From NCBI GenBank assembly GCA_900539945.1, contig UQDV01000004.1, positions 62,001 through 126,000 on the forward strand: 64,000 nucleotides of DNA. Reading direction: 5' to 3'. The notes below the pieces were generated by a model that was not told where the DNA came from, did not search any database, and worked only from the letters and a program-made list of their open reading frames with translations. Source of the DNA: an uncultured Faecalibacterium sp. GTDB lineage: Bacteria; Bacillota; Clostridia; Oscillospirales; Ruminococcaceae. The position numbers were made by a program, and so were the translations under genes. Positions 17,363 to 26,276 of this stretch are shown piece after piece; within the stretch, counting starts at the first letter, position 1, and each line of letters opens with the position of its first letter.

Positions 17363-18550
17363 TCAGATAAAGTTGATGAATACCGTAATGACAAGGCTGT
17401 TGATGAAATCCGCGAACAGACTGCCCACCAGCGGGATGAGCAGATAGGCCTTGACGGAAGGGGAATACTTGTCGCACACGGCCTGCATGTTGGCCATGGC
17501 GTTGGGGGTGGCACCCATGCCGAAGCCGCAGGTGCCGGAAACGATGACGGCCGCGTCGTAGTCGCGGCCCATGACGTTGTACACGATCGCAAAAGAATAC
17601 AGGATCATGAACAGGGTCTGACCGGCCAGCAGCACCACCAGCGGCAGAGCCAGCTCGGCCAGCTGCCAGATCTTCAGGGTGATCATGGCCATGCCAAGGA
17701 AGAGCGACAGGCAGATGCCGCCGATGTCGTTGATCTCGCCCATATATACCGTGAACTTGCCGCCGTATTCGCCCAGATTGCGGATGCAGGCGGCGGCGAT
17801 CATGGCACCGATGTAGATGGGGAAGGTCATGCCGGTCAGGCTGAGCAGCTTGCTCAGCACCGTGCCGATGCCCATGGCGATGATCAGCTGGAAGCTGGCG
17901 GCGGGGTACATGCTGCTGTGACGCTCGTGCTTGATCTCTTCTTCCACCAGCAGGCTGTCGTCCTCGGGCACGATGGTGTCCAGCAGGTGGTGGCGCTCAA
18001 TGAGCATCTTGCCGAGCGGGCCGCCCATCATGCTGCCGGCGATCAGGCCGTAGGTGGCGGCGGCGGTGCACAGGGTGGTGGCACCCTTGATGCCAAAGTC
18101 CTCCAGCACCGGGCCAAAGGCACCGGCGGTGCCGTGGCCGCCCACCATGGGGATGGAGCCGGTGCAAAGGCCCACCAGCGGGTCCACATCCAGCAGGTTG
18201 GCCAGCCCAACGGCCAGGAAGTTCTGGCTGACGATCAGCACGATGACGACGCCCAGGAACACGATCATGGCCTTGCCGCCGCTTTTCAACACCTTGAGGT
18301 TGGCCTGAAAGCCCACCGAGGTGAAGAACATGACCATGCACACCTCTTTGAGGGTGTCGTCAAAGGCGAACTCTGCCACGCCGGTCACATAGCAGATGCA
18401 GGTGAAAATGGCAAACAGCACGCCGCCGATGACCGGCGCGGGGATGCAGAATTTGTCCAGCAGGCGTACCCGTTCCCGCAGAAACTTGCCCAGCATCAGC
18501 ACCGGCACCGCAAGGGCCAGGGTCTGATACATATCCAATTCGATCTTCAT
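17363..18550 (-). CDS. gltS: Sodium/glutamate symporter GltS
   Basis: A 395-residue membrane protein of the glutamate:Na+ symporter family (ESS). Family features are the N-terminal LDMYQTLALAVPVLMLGKFLRER, GGHGTAGAFGP (about residue 140) and the second-half repeat GTCGFGMGATPNAMANMQA near the C-terminus. It imports glutamate with sodium. The start ATG 18550 follows gagggaaagca. It lies 26 nt after the TAXI binding-protein gene in the same direction, so the two are co-transcribed, which suggests that the lipoprotein delivers substrate to it. Confidence 0.93.
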   Translation of the reverse strand: MKIELDMYQTLALAVPVLMLGKFLRERVRLLDKFCIPAPVIGGVLFAIFTCICYVTGVAEFAFDDTLKEVCMVMFFTSVGFQANLKVLKSGGKAMIVFLGVVIVLIVSQNFLAVGLANLLDVDPLVGLCTGSIPMVGGHGTAGAFGPVLEDFGIKGATTLCTAAATYGLIAGSMMGGPLGKMLIERHHLLDTIVPEDDSLLVEEEIKHERHSSMYPAASFQLIIAMGIGTVLSKLLSLTGMTFPIYIGAMIAAACIRNLGEYGGKFTVYMGEINDIGGICLSLFLGMAMITLKIWQLAELALPLVVLLAGQTLFMILYSFAIVYNVMGRDYDAAVIVSGTCGFGMGATPNAMANMQAVCDKYSPSVKAYLLIPLVGSLFADFINSLVITVFINFI

Positions 18551-18576
18551 TGCTTTCCCTCGATTTCCCGGCAGAC

Positions 18577-19542
18577 TCAGTCCACCGTAATTCCGGCCTG
18601 CTTATACCAGGCCGCTGCGCCTGCGTGGAAGGGGATGCCAACGCCCTCTACTGCGTCGGTCTCCGGGTCCAGTGCAAGGCCAAGCTGCTCTTCCAGCGCT
18701 TCCCGGCTGGAGAACAGCAGTTCGGTGAGCTGCTGCACCTGCTTTGCGGGCAGAGAATCGCTGGCCAGCAGAACGGCTTTGACGCCCACGGTCTGCACGT
18801 CGGCGTCCTGGCCGGGATAAGTGCCGGCCGGGATGGTGACCTCACGGTAGGCGTTGTAGCTGCTCAGCAGGCGCTGCGCCGCGGTGCCGTCCACATTCAG
18901 CAGGCGGATGCCGCATTCGCCTGCCAGCTCGGTGACCACCGGGCTGGGGGTGCCGACTGTGATGACGATGGCGTCGATCTTACCGGCCTTGAGCTGGTCG
19001 GCAGCGTCGGTATAGTTCAGGTTGATGGTGTCCACCAGGCGGTCGTTCAGGCCGTAGGCAGACAGGATCTGAAGGGCATTCTGCTCGGAGCCGGATTCCT
19101 CCGCGCCGATGCTCACGGTTTTGCCCTGCAGGTCCTCGATGGACTGGATGTCCGAGTCGGCCCGCACGATGACCTGACAGGCCTCGGTGTACAGGGCTGC
19201 TACCGCGCCGAAGCCGCGGATGTCCTCCTCCTCTGCAAAAATGCCGGTCTGGTTGCAGGCGTCCTGTGCAAGGTCGGCCTGCGCAATGGCCAGCTGCAGG
19301 TATTCGCCGGTGAGCAGGCGCAGGTTGGCGGCCGAACCGGCGGTGGTCCGGAGCTCGATGGTGCCGTTGGAAGTCTCGTTTTCCAGCGCGGCAAACTGCT
19401 CACCAAAATTGTGGTAGACACCACCCTCGCCGGCAACGCCAAAGCGCAGACGCTTGACCGTCTCGGCGGCAGAGCAGCCGGTGAGCAACAGCGCGGCCAA
19501 CATACAACCGGCCAGCAGTGCCGCGATCCATTTGCGTTTCAT
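18577..19542 (-). CDS. TAXI-family solute-binding lipoprotein
   Basis: A 321-residue protein. It has a lipoprotein signal peptide (MKRKWIAALLAGCMLAALLL, lipidated Cys23), then the TAXI signature: GGVYHNFGEQFA (about residue 44), ELRTTAGSAANLRLL and LQGKTVSIGAEESGSEQNAL. TAXI proteins normally serve TRAP transporters and bind glutamate-like or dicarboxylic ligands outside the membrane. No TRAP DctQ/M gene is present; the partner is gltS, 26 nt downstream. The start is ATG 19542 (aaaaagggg upstream) rather than GTG 19554, which overlaps that site. Confidence 0.88.
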   Translation of the reverse strand: MKRKWIAALLAGCMLAALLLTGCSAAETVKRLRFGVAGEGGVYHNFGEQFAALENETSNGTIELRTTAGSAANLRLLTGEYLQLAIAQADLAQDACNQTGIFAEEEDIRGFGAVAALYTEACQVIVRADSDIQSIEDLQGKTVSIGAEESGSEQNALQILSAYGLNDRLVDTINLNYTDAADQLKAGKIDAIVITVGTPSPVVTELAGECGIRLLNVDGTAAQRLLSSYNAYREVTIPAGTYPGQDADVQTVGVKAVLLASDSLPAKQVQQLTELLFSSREALEEQLGLALDPETDAVEGVGIPFHAGAAAWYKQAGITVD

Positions 19543-19668
19543 ACTTTTATACACCCCTTTTTCCGCTGCCGCAAACCCGGCAGCTTCTTATAAAATTATA
19601 AACATATTGCGAATGAAATGCAATCACTTTTGTAAAAGGATACAGCGAAGAAGCGTTGGGCAGGGCAT

Positions 19669-19700
19669 CAAAAAAGGCTCCTCCGTTTCCGGGGGAGCCG
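19669..19700 (-). terminator. Terminator of the small coiled-coil membrane protein gene
   Basis: On the minus strand GGCTCCCCCGG and CGGAGGAGCC pair and are followed by TTTTTTGATG. Confidence 0.8.
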
Positions 19701-19707
19701 GACAGAT

Positions 19708-20028
19708 TCAGCCGCCGAACAGGCCAAAGAAGCTGGTGTGGGTCACGCCCAGGATCAGAAACAGGGCGATGAGCGCAAACAGCACCCCGATGATGATGTC
19801 CATCTGATGGACGGTGAGGGGAAAATGATCGTAGAGCTTTTCCTTGGGATTGACAAAGTTCTTGTCGCCGTTGTCAAGCAGGGACTTTTTGCCTTGTTCA
19901 AAGTCGGCCCGCTGACCGGCAAGCTCGGCCTGCTCTTGTGCCAGCTGTGCTTCGCGGGCAGCCAGAACGGCTTCGCGCCGGGCAAGCTCTGCCTCGCGCT
20001 CGGCAGGGGTGAGGTCTTTTTGTGCCAT
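19708..20028 (-). CDS. Small coiled-coil membrane protein
   Basis: A 106-residue protein starting at ATG 20028 behind caggaggtacagt. Residues about 5-45 form an Ala/Glu/Arg/Gln-rich heptad coiled coil (EAELARREAVLAAREAQLAQ). A single membrane helix at about 78-98 (IIIGVLFALIALFLILGV) ends in FFGLFGG. The coiled coil is probably cytoplasmic. It has its own terminators on both sides, so it is monocistronic. I do not recognise a family and assign no function. Confidence 0.65.
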   Translation of the reverse strand: MAQKDLTPAEREAELARREAVLAAREAQLAQEQAELAGQRADFEQGKKSLLDNGDKNFVNPKEKLYDHFPLTVHQMDIIIGVLFALIALFLILGVTHTSFFGLFGG

Positions 20029-20080
20029 ACTGTACCTCCTGATGGTTGTTGCTTTTATGATAGCACACAAACATGAACAA

Positions 20081-20118
20081 AAAAAGGGGCCGCCCGCCCA
20101 AAAGGCAGACGGCCCACA
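20081..20118 (-). terminator. Terminator of the mgl-like operon
   Basis: GGGCCGTCTGCC pairs with GGCGGGCGGCCC (two wobbles) on the minus strand, followed by a run of seven Ts. Confidence 0.9.
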
Positions 20119-20129
20119 GAAGAGAGGGC

Positions 20130-21128
20130 TTACTTCTTTGCCAGGTACTTGCGGATATCAATGGCCACAGCCACGATGATGACAAGGCCCTGCACGATGT
20201 AGGTGTAAGAGGAGTTGACGTTCATGAACTGCAGAGCGACCTTCATCAGCTCAAAGACCAGAACGCCGACCAGAACGCCGGGCACGGTGCCGACGCCGCC
20301 GGTGGTGGAAACACCGCCGATGGTGCAGGCTGCGATGGCGTCCAGCTCATAGCCCTGTGCGGTGTTGACGGATGCGCCGCCGGACTTTGCAGCCAGCAGG
20401 CAGCCTGCCAGACCGAACATGCAGGAAGCCAGGATGTAGATGCGGATCTTGGTAGCGTACACGTTGACACCGGCCACCTCAGCAGCAGCTTCGTTGCCGC
20501 CGATGGCGTACATGTACTTGCCGTGACGGGTCTTGTTGTACAGGAACCAGAAGCACCCGGCCACGACCAGAGCGATCCAGATCAGCACGGGGATGCCGAT
20601 GATGGTGTTGGAGGCCAGGGAGGTGAAGTTCTTGTTCAGGGAGCCAATGGGGGTACCGCCGGTGTACACCAGGCAGATACCGTAGACCACCTGCTGCATG
20701 CCCAGGGTTGCGATGAAGGGCTGCACCTTCAGGTAGCTGACCACCAGACCGTTGCACAGGCCGACGATGGCGCAGATGGCGATGACCAGGATGAACACCA
20801 CCGGGGTGGGCAGGGTGTGCATGTTGGGGTAGAACTTACCGGATGCGCCCTCGGTCTGCGCAAAGATGCAGGCCAGGCAGGCGGCAAAACCAGCCAGACG
20901 ACCGGCCGACAGGTCGTTGCCGGTGGTGATCAAGCAGCCGGAAATGCCCAGTGCGATGATGTAGCGGATGGACACGTTCTTGAACAGGTTGATCATGTTC
21001 GTGCCCGAGAAGAAGTTGGGATGCATGATGCCGACGATCAGGGACACGGCCAGCATCATCACGATAATGGCGTTGTTGCTGAGCCATTTGGTCACAGCCT
21101 TGCCATTCAATTTTTTGGTAGCTTCCAC
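20130..21128 (-). CDS. mglC: Sugar ABC transporter permease (MglC-like)
   Basis: A 332-residue permease of the BPD-transporter type 2 family (RbsC/MglC). Visible signatures are the long N-terminal helix (IIVMMLAVSLIVGIMHPNFF), GNDLSAGRLAG (about residue 70), and the coupling-region NEAAAEVAGVNV. Ten or so membrane segments form the pore for galactose or methyl-galactoside. It is the last gene of mglB-mglA-mglC, 18 nt after mglA. MglC is preferred over RbsC because of the neighbouring galactose-type binding protein and the ISGCLITTGNDLSAGR context. Confidence 0.9.
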   Translation of the reverse strand: MEATKKLNGKAVTKWLSNNAIIVMMLAVSLIVGIMHPNFFSGTNMINLFKNVSIRYIIALGISGCLITTGNDLSAGRLAGFAACLACIFAQTEGASGKFYPNMHTLPTPVVFILVIAICAIVGLCNGLVVSYLKVQPFIATLGMQQVVYGICLVYTGGTPIGSLNKNFTSLASNTIIGIPVLIWIALVVAGCFWFLYNKTRHGKYMYAIGGNEAAAEVAGVNVYATKIRIYILASCMFGLAGCLLAAKSGGASVNTAQGYELDAIAACTIGGVSTTGGVGTVPGVLVGVLVFELMKVALQFMNVNSSYTYIVQGLVIIVAVAIDIRKYLAKK

Positions 21129-21146
21129 GATAGACAGCCTCCTTAT

Positions 21147-22685
21147 TTACTGATTCGCCGCAGCGGTGGGTGCGGTCTCGAACTGGGTGGCCAGAGCCAT
21201 GATGTTTTCCTGGGTGGCGTCCTTGCCGTCGATGAAGCCGGTGATGCGGCCATCGCACATGACCATGACACGGTTGGACATACCAATGATCTCGCTCATT
21301 TCGGAGGAGATCATGATGATGCTCTTGCCCTGCTTGGCCAGCTCGGCAATGATGCAGTAGATCTCGTACTTGGCACCGACGTCGATGCCGCGGGTGGGCT
21401 CGTCCAGGATCAGCACATCGGGGTTGTTGGCCAGCCAGCGGGCGATCAGCACCTTCTGCTGGTTGCCGCCGGACAGGCTCTTGATCTGGGTCTTGGGGCT
21501 GGGCACCTTGATGGCCATCTTCTCTTTGTTGGTGGCCACCAGATCCAGGATCTTCTTGTTGTCCAGCATGATGGGGCCCTTGCGCAGGGCGTCCAGCGAA
21601 GCGATGGAGATGTTGTCGGCTACGCTCAGCACACCCATGATGCCGGTGGCGCGGCGGTCCTCGGTCAGCAGAGCCACGCTCTTCCGGATGGCGTCGCGGG
21701 GCTGCTTGATGGTGACCTCTTCGCCCTTGATCCACACCTTGCCGGAGGTGTGGGCACGCAGGCCGAAGATGCCTTCCATCAGTTCGGTACGCTGGGCACC
21801 CACCAGACCGGCCACGCCCAGGATCTCGCCCTTTTTCAGCTCAAAGCTGCAGTGGCGGAAGGAGCGGGGATGGATGGAGGTGAAGTCCTCCACCTTCATC
21901 ATCACTTCGTCGGAGGGATGATTCTCCAGCGGGGGGAACAGGTTGGACAGCTCACGGCCGACCATCTTGGCGATGATCTGCTCCTTGGTCATGTCCGCCA
22001 CTTCCCACTTGCCGATGTACTGGCCATCGCGCATGATGGTGACTTCGTCGGCGATGACCTTGATCTCGTCCATCTTATGGCTGATGTAGACCAGTGCGAC
22101 GCCCAGAGCCTTCAGCTCCCGCATGATGCGGAACAGGGATTCCACTTCGTTTGCGGTCAGGGAGGAAGTGGGCTCGTCCAGGATCAGCACCTTGCAGTTT
22201 GCGGAAACGGCCTTGGCGATTTCCACCATCTGCATCTGAGCGATGCTCAGGGAGCCGAGCTTTGCATGGGGGTTGATGTCCAGCTTCAGCTTCTTGAGCA
22301 GCTCCTCGGTGTCCTTGTACATTTTGGGATGATCCACCACGGTGATGGGGCCATAGCTCTTGGTGGGGTAGCGCCCCAGCCAGATGTTCTCGGCCACGGT
22401 ACGGGCCGGGATGGGCTGCAGCTCCTGATGCACCATGGCAATGCCGCGGTTCAGTGCATCCAACGGGGTGGGGATGGTGACTTTTTCGCCTTCGTATTCG
22501 ATCTCGCCCTCGTCCATCTTGTAAATGCCGAACATGCATTTCATCAATGTGGACTTACCGGCGCCGTTTTCACCCATCAGCGCCATGACCTTGCCCGGGC
22601 GAAGCTCCAGCTGTGCGTGATCCAGCGCTTTGACGCCGGGGAAGGTCTTGACCACGCCTTTCATTACCAGACGGTATTCTGACAT
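21147..22685 (-). CDS. mglA: Sugar ABC transporter ATP-binding protein (MglA-like)
   Basis: A 512-residue protein with two fused ABC domains. The first has Walker A GENGAGKSTLMK (about residue 38), signature LSIAQMQMVEIAKA and Walker B VLILDEPTSSL. The second has a degenerate Walker A (GLVGAQRTE), as usual in this family, signature LSGGNQQKVLIARWL and Walker B VLILDEPTRGID. It drives uptake of a monosaccharide by ATP hydrolysis at the cytoplasmic face. A GC-rich hairpin lies between it and mglB. Confidence 0.93.
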   Translation of the reverse strand: MSEYRLVMKGVVKTFPGVKALDHAQLELRPGKVMALMGENGAGKSTLMKCMFGIYKMDEGEIEYEGEKVTIPTPLDALNRGIAMVHQELQPIPARTVAENIWLGRYPTKSYGPITVVDHPKMYKDTEELLKKLKLDINPHAKLGSLSIAQMQMVEIAKAVSANCKVLILDEPTSSLTANEVESLFRIMRELKALGVALVYISHKMDEIKVIADEVTIMRDGQYIGKWEVADMTKEQIIAKMVGRELSNLFPPLENHPSDEVMMKVEDFTSIHPRSFRHCSFELKKGEILGVAGLVGAQRTELMEGIFGLRAHTSGKVWIKGEEVTIKQPRDAIRKSVALLTEDRRATGIMGVLSVADNISIASLDALRKGPIMLDNKKILDLVATNKEKMAIKVPSPKTQIKSLSGGNQQKVLIARWLANNPDVLILDEPTRGIDVGAKYEIYCIIAELAKQGKSIIMISSEMSEIIGMSNRVMVMCDGRITGFIDGKDATQENIMALATQFETAPTAAANQ

Positions 22686-22743
22686 TCCGCAGAAGCCTCC
22701 TTTTCTTTTTTCAGGCCGCAGAAAAACCTTTTTTCAAAACAAG

Positions 22744-22780
22744 GCGCGTGCGCGGAGAAGGATTTCTCGAACGCACGCGC
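22744..22780 (-). terminator. Intercistronic hairpin between mglB and mglA
   Basis: GCGCGTGCG and CGCACGCGC are perfect arms. On the minus strand they are followed by CTTGTTTTG and then a T-rich stretch. It probably attenuates read-through, or protects the mglB message, so that more binding protein than transporter is made. Confidence 0.65.
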
Positions 22781-22848
22781 TTTATAGCTTTTATCAAGCC
22801 GTCAAGGTCCACTGCGTACCTTGCATTTGCAATCGGGGAACTTTGGTC

Positions 22849-23895
22849 TTACTTCACATACTGAGATGCGTTGTCCTTGGTGACCTTGACATAGTCGACC
22901 CAGTAGTACTGCTCGACAGCGGAGCCTTCGACGTACAGCTTGGTAGCCTCGGCAGCTGCGGTGGCCTGGCCCACGTCATCGTTCAGCACGGTACCGGTCA
23001 TGTTGCCGTCCAGAACGTCCTGAACAGCCTCGGCCAGTGCATCGACGCCGACCAGATAGATGTCCTTGCCGACGGTGCGGCCGGCCTGCTGGATGGACTG
23101 CAGAGCGCCCAGTGCCATTGCGTCGTTGTTGCAGAACACGACTTCGATCTTATCGCCGTACTGAGACAGAGCGTTTGCAACGTCCTGCTGAGCAGTGGTC
23201 TGATCCCAGTTGTCCAGGTACTCGTACAGGCACTCGACTTCCTTGCCTTCATCGGTCAGAGCCTTGATGGAGTACTCGGTGCGGTACTGAGCGTCGATGT
23301 TCTCGGGGTCGCCCTTGCACATGATGTAAGTGATCTTGCCGTCGCCGTTGATATCGCCCTGGGTCTCGGTCTCCAGGATCAGCTGGCCCTGGTAAGTACC
23401 GGACTGACGTGCGTCAGCACCGACGTAGCAGCACTTGCCTGCGTAAGAATCCAGAACGCTCTTGTCGGGCTCACGGTTGATGAACACGATGGGAGTGCCG
23501 GAAGGAGAAACGGTGTCCACGATGGTCTGTGCGGAAGTGGTCTGCACGGGGTTGATGACCAGGACATCGACACCCTGCTGCAGGAAGGTGTTGATCTGCT
23601 CGGTCTGGGTGTTCTGGTCGTTCTTGCCGTCCATGATGGTGACGGAGTAGCCCATGTCCTTCAGGTACTCTTCCAGATCGGTGCGGTACAGGGTCATGAA
23701 GTTATCAGCGAACTGATAGATGCAGACACCGATGTTGGCAGAGCCGGCAGCAGAAGCAGCGGTGCTGGAAGCAGCAGCGGAAGAAGCAGTGGAAGCAGCA
23801 GTAGAGCTGGAGGAACCGCCACATGCGGTCATGGCAGCGGTTGCGCCCACGACAGCAGAAGCCTTCAGGAAGTCACGACGAGAAATCATTTTCAT
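22849..23895 (-). CDS. mglB: Galactose/methyl-galactoside-binding lipoprotein (MglB-like)
   Basis: A 348-residue periplasmic-binding-protein-like lipoprotein. The start is ATG 23895 behind gaaggagaac. The N-terminus SRRDFLKASA is a Tat-type signal and ACGG gives lipidated Cys25, followed by a Ser/Ala linker. The mature part has the type I fold: NIGVCIYQFADNFMT, then DVLVINPVQTTSAQTIVD, an NNDAMALGA hinge motif and GVDALAEAVQDVLDG near the C-terminus. It is first in the operon with mglA and mglC and has its own promoter at 23972-24000. Confidence 0.9.
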   Translation of the reverse strand: MKMISRRDFLKASAVVGATAAMTACGGSSSSTAASTASSAAASSTAASAAGSANIGVCIYQFADNFMTLYRTDLEEYLKDMGYSVTIMDGKNDQNTQTEQINTFLQQGVDVLVINPVQTTSAQTIVDTVSPSGTPIVFINREPDKSVLDSYAGKCCYVGADARQSGTYQGQLILETETQGDINGDGKITYIMCKGDPENIDAQYRTEYSIKALTDEGKEVECLYEYLDNWDQTTAQQDVANALSQYGDKIEVVFCNNDAMALGALQSIQQAGRTVGKDIYLVGVDALAEAVQDVLDGNMTGTVLNDDVGQATAAAEATKLYVEGSAVEQYYWVDYVKVTKDNASQYVK

Positions 23896-23971
23896 AATTG
23901 TGTTCTCCTTCATTCGTATCATAGCAATTTCACAGGCGCATTTATTGCACACACCTGGATTTCCTGCTTGT

Positions 23972-24000
23972 ATTATAACCGCCTGCGAAGCGGTCTGCAA
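23972..24000 (-). promoter_or_regulatory. Promoter of the mgl-like operon
   Basis: On the minus strand TTGCAG (24000-23995), a 17-nt spacer and TATAAT (23977-23972). The spacer holds the palindrome CCGCTTCGCAGGCGG, a possible operator. Confidence 0.7.
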
Positions 24001-24534
24001 GAGAACAAGTCCACAAGAATCTGAGATTTCTTTTGTGCTGTTTCAACAAAAGGAATTTTCAAAGGACAAAATAATTTCCGTAACAAGCACAATTTTTCAT
24101 AAACGTGCAACTTCTGGATAAATCGGTCGGAGCAGGGTCGGATTTCTTTCAAAAAGATTACAAAATGTTGCATGACACGGTTCGACCCTTCCGGACAGAA
24201 ACCGTGCAGCTCCCGGAAATTACCGGGAGAACTGAAAAAACTTTTCAACTGTGGGGACTTTCCGGCAAACCGCTGCCGGGCAGCGCGCTCCGCAGTTTTT
24301 TTGCGCTCCGGACGGAATTACTGCAAACGGATTTCTGGAAGAAAAAACAGCTTTTTCTGAAAGATGCGATAGAACGGAGTTTTTTAAGACTCAAAATTAT
24401 ACGATTTGAAAAAATCGCGTTTAAAAATACGAAATGGCCCTGAAAAAGCACACACTGTTGCGGCAGCACGAGGTGTGGTAAGCTGTTGCCATAGCCCGGA
24501 GCCGCCGGGCAGAAAGGAGGAACCAACACGAACC
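24001..24534. other. AT-rich intergenic region between mglB and the capsid cassette
   Basis: No gene is seen. It holds a small hairpin CTCCCGG/CCGGGAG near 24212-24231 and many A/T runs. I could not find a convincing promoter for the plus-strand cassette, and no att-like repeat of the tRNA-His end is seen here. Confidence 0.5.
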
Positions 24535-24819
24535 ATGGGGCAGAGGAAAACGTCCAGGGGGCTGGACAGCCTGAGCCGGGCCACCGACATCCTGAGCACG
24601 CTTCTGGCACAGCAGGTGCGGGAGCTGAACGCCCGGCAGCGGGAGAACCGCCGCAGCGGGGCAGAGGACCCAGGCACCATGAAGGGCCTGAAGGAGGCCA
24701 CGGCGGTGCTGAAGGATCTGGCTGCGGTGGCGCGGTCGCTGAACGACCAGGGCGTGCAGGCGGAAGGAACGGAGAGCGGTGTGGTGCTGCTGCCGCGGGT
24801 GGAGGAGGAAGAACCATGA
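24535..24819 (+). CDS. Small protein before the large terminase (candidate small terminase)
   Basis: A 94-residue, charged, helical protein (RATDILSTLLAQQVRELNARQ, then TMKGLKEATAVLKDLAAVARS). It starts at ATG 24535, 14 nt after an AAAGGAGG site, and overlaps the terminase start by 4 nt (ATGA at 24816). Position and size fit a small terminase subunit, but no helix-turn-helix signature is evident, so the role is inferred from context only. Confidence 0.5.
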   Translation: MGQRKTSRGLDSLSRATDILSTLLAQQVRELNARQRENRRSGAEDPGTMKGLKEATAVLKDLAAVARSLNDQGVQAEGTESGVVLLPRVEEEEP

Positions 24820-26264
24820 ACACAGAGGAACACCGGACCCCGGTGGTGTGGCGGCCCCAGCCCCGGCAGGCCGAGTTCATGCGAAGGCCGGAGCCGGAAG
24901 CACTGTACGGCGGCGCGGCCGGCGGCGGAAAAAGCGATGCATTGGTCATCGAGGCACTGCGTCAGGTGGATATTCCACATTACAGAGCGTTGATCCTGCG
25001 CAAAACATACCCGCAGTTGTCGGATCTGGTGGACAAAAGCCAGATGTACTATCGCCGGGCCTTTCCGCAGGCGCAGTACAACGCCACGGCCCATGTGTGG
25101 AACTTCCCCAGCGGGGCCAAGATCTACTTTGGCTCCATGCAGTATACCAAGGACCGCACCAATTACCAGGGCAAGGCCTACGACTTCATCGGCTTTGATG
25201 AGCTGACCCATTTTGAATGGGAAGAGTACAGCTACATGATGAGCCGCAACCGCCCCACCGGGCCGGGCACCCGGGTGTACATGCGGGCCACCACCAACCC
25301 CGGCGGCATCGGCCACGGGTGGGTGAAGGCGCGGTTCATCACCCCGGCCCCACCCGGCACGCCCATCGTGGAGGAATACACGGTGCGGCGGCCGGACGGC
25401 ACCGAACAGAAGCTGCAGCGGGCAAGGGTGTTCATCCCTTCCAGCATTTTCGACAACCCGGCTCTGCTGCAGAACGATCCCGGTTATCTGGCCAGCCTGG
25501 CTGCCATGCCGGAAGCGGAAAAGCAGGCGCTGCTCTATGGCAGCTGGGACAGCTTTTCCGGCCAGGTGTTCACCGAGTGGCGCAACGACCCGGCCCACTA
25601 TCAGGATCAGCGCTGGACCCACGTCATTGCCCCGTTTGCCATCCCGAAGCACTGGCAGATCTACCGGGGGTTCGATTTCGGGTTTTCCAAGCCGTTCTCG
25701 GTGGGGTGGTATGCGGCCGATGAAGAGGGGCGGCTCTACCGCATCAAAGAGCTGTACGGCTGCACCGGCCGCCCCAACGAGGGCCTGCGCATCGACCCGG
25801 TGGAACAGGCCCGACGCATCCGGGAGGCGGAGCAGAACGACCCCGTGCTGCGGGGGCGGGTGATCCATGGCGTTGCCGACCCGGCCATCTTTGATGAGAG
25901 CCGGGGCGAGAGCATCGCGGCCATGATGGAGCGGAGCCCCAACTTCCTGCACTGGAAGCCCGGCGACCACACCCGCCTTGCGGGAAAGATGCAGTTCCAC
26001 TACCGGCTCAACTTTGACGCCGACGGCCGCCCGATGCTGCAGGTGTTCAATACCTGCAAACACTTCATCCGTACGCTGCCGAACCTCGTGTACGACGAGA
26101 GCAACGTGGAGGATATCGACACCCGGCAGGAGGACCACATTTATGATGAGTGCCGGTATGTGCTGATGGAGAACCCCATCAGCCCGCCGGCCCGGCGCAC
26201 GGCCCTGCCGCCGCCGGATGACCCGCTGGACCTACACCGGCAGGCAAGATTTTACAGGATCTGA
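24816..26264 (+). CDS. terL: Phage terminase large subunit
   Basis: A 482-residue packaging motor. The ATPase part has Walker A GGAAGGGKS (residues 32-40) and Walker B FIGFDEL with D128-E129, then the coupling motif TTNPGG (about residue 160). The C-terminal RNase H-like nuclease begins with RGFDFGFSKPFS, with further acidic residues at VADPAIFDES and near DTRQEDHIYDECRY. It cuts and pumps phage DNA into the procapsid. Both active sites look intact. It is translationally coupled to the preceding small gene, and the portal gene follows after 12 nt. Confidence 0.95.
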   Translation: MNTEEHRTPVVWRPQPRQAEFMRRPEPEALYGGAAGGGKSDALVIEALRQVDIPHYRALILRKTYPQLSDLVDKSQMYYRRAFPQAQYNATAHVWNFPSGAKIYFGSMQYTKDRTNYQGKAYDFIGFDELTHFEWEEYSYMMSRNRPTGPGTRVYMRATTNPGGIGHGWVKARFITPAPPGTPIVEEYTVRRPDGTEQKLQRARVFIPSSIFDNPALLQNDPGYLASLAAMPEAEKQALLYGSWDSFSGQVFTEWRNDPAHYQDQRWTHVIAPFAIPKHWQIYRGFDFGFSKPFSVGWYAADEEGRLYRIKELYGCTGRPNEGLRIDPVEQARRIREAEQNDPVLRGRVIHGVADPAIFDESRGESIAAMMERSPNFLHWKPGDHTRLAGKMQFHYRLNFDADGRPMLQVFNTCKHFIRTLPNLVYDESNVEDIDTRQEDHIYDECRYVLMENPISPPARRTALPPPDDPLDLHRQARFYRI

Positions 26265-26276
26265 AGGAGAAGAACG

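Noticed and set aside
20073..22682. An 869-codon open frame on the plus strand across the mgl-like genes
   Set aside because: It is antisense to mglA/mglC, has the His/Gln/Gly/Asp composition typical of GC-rich complement frames, and lacks a ribosome-binding site and family motifs.
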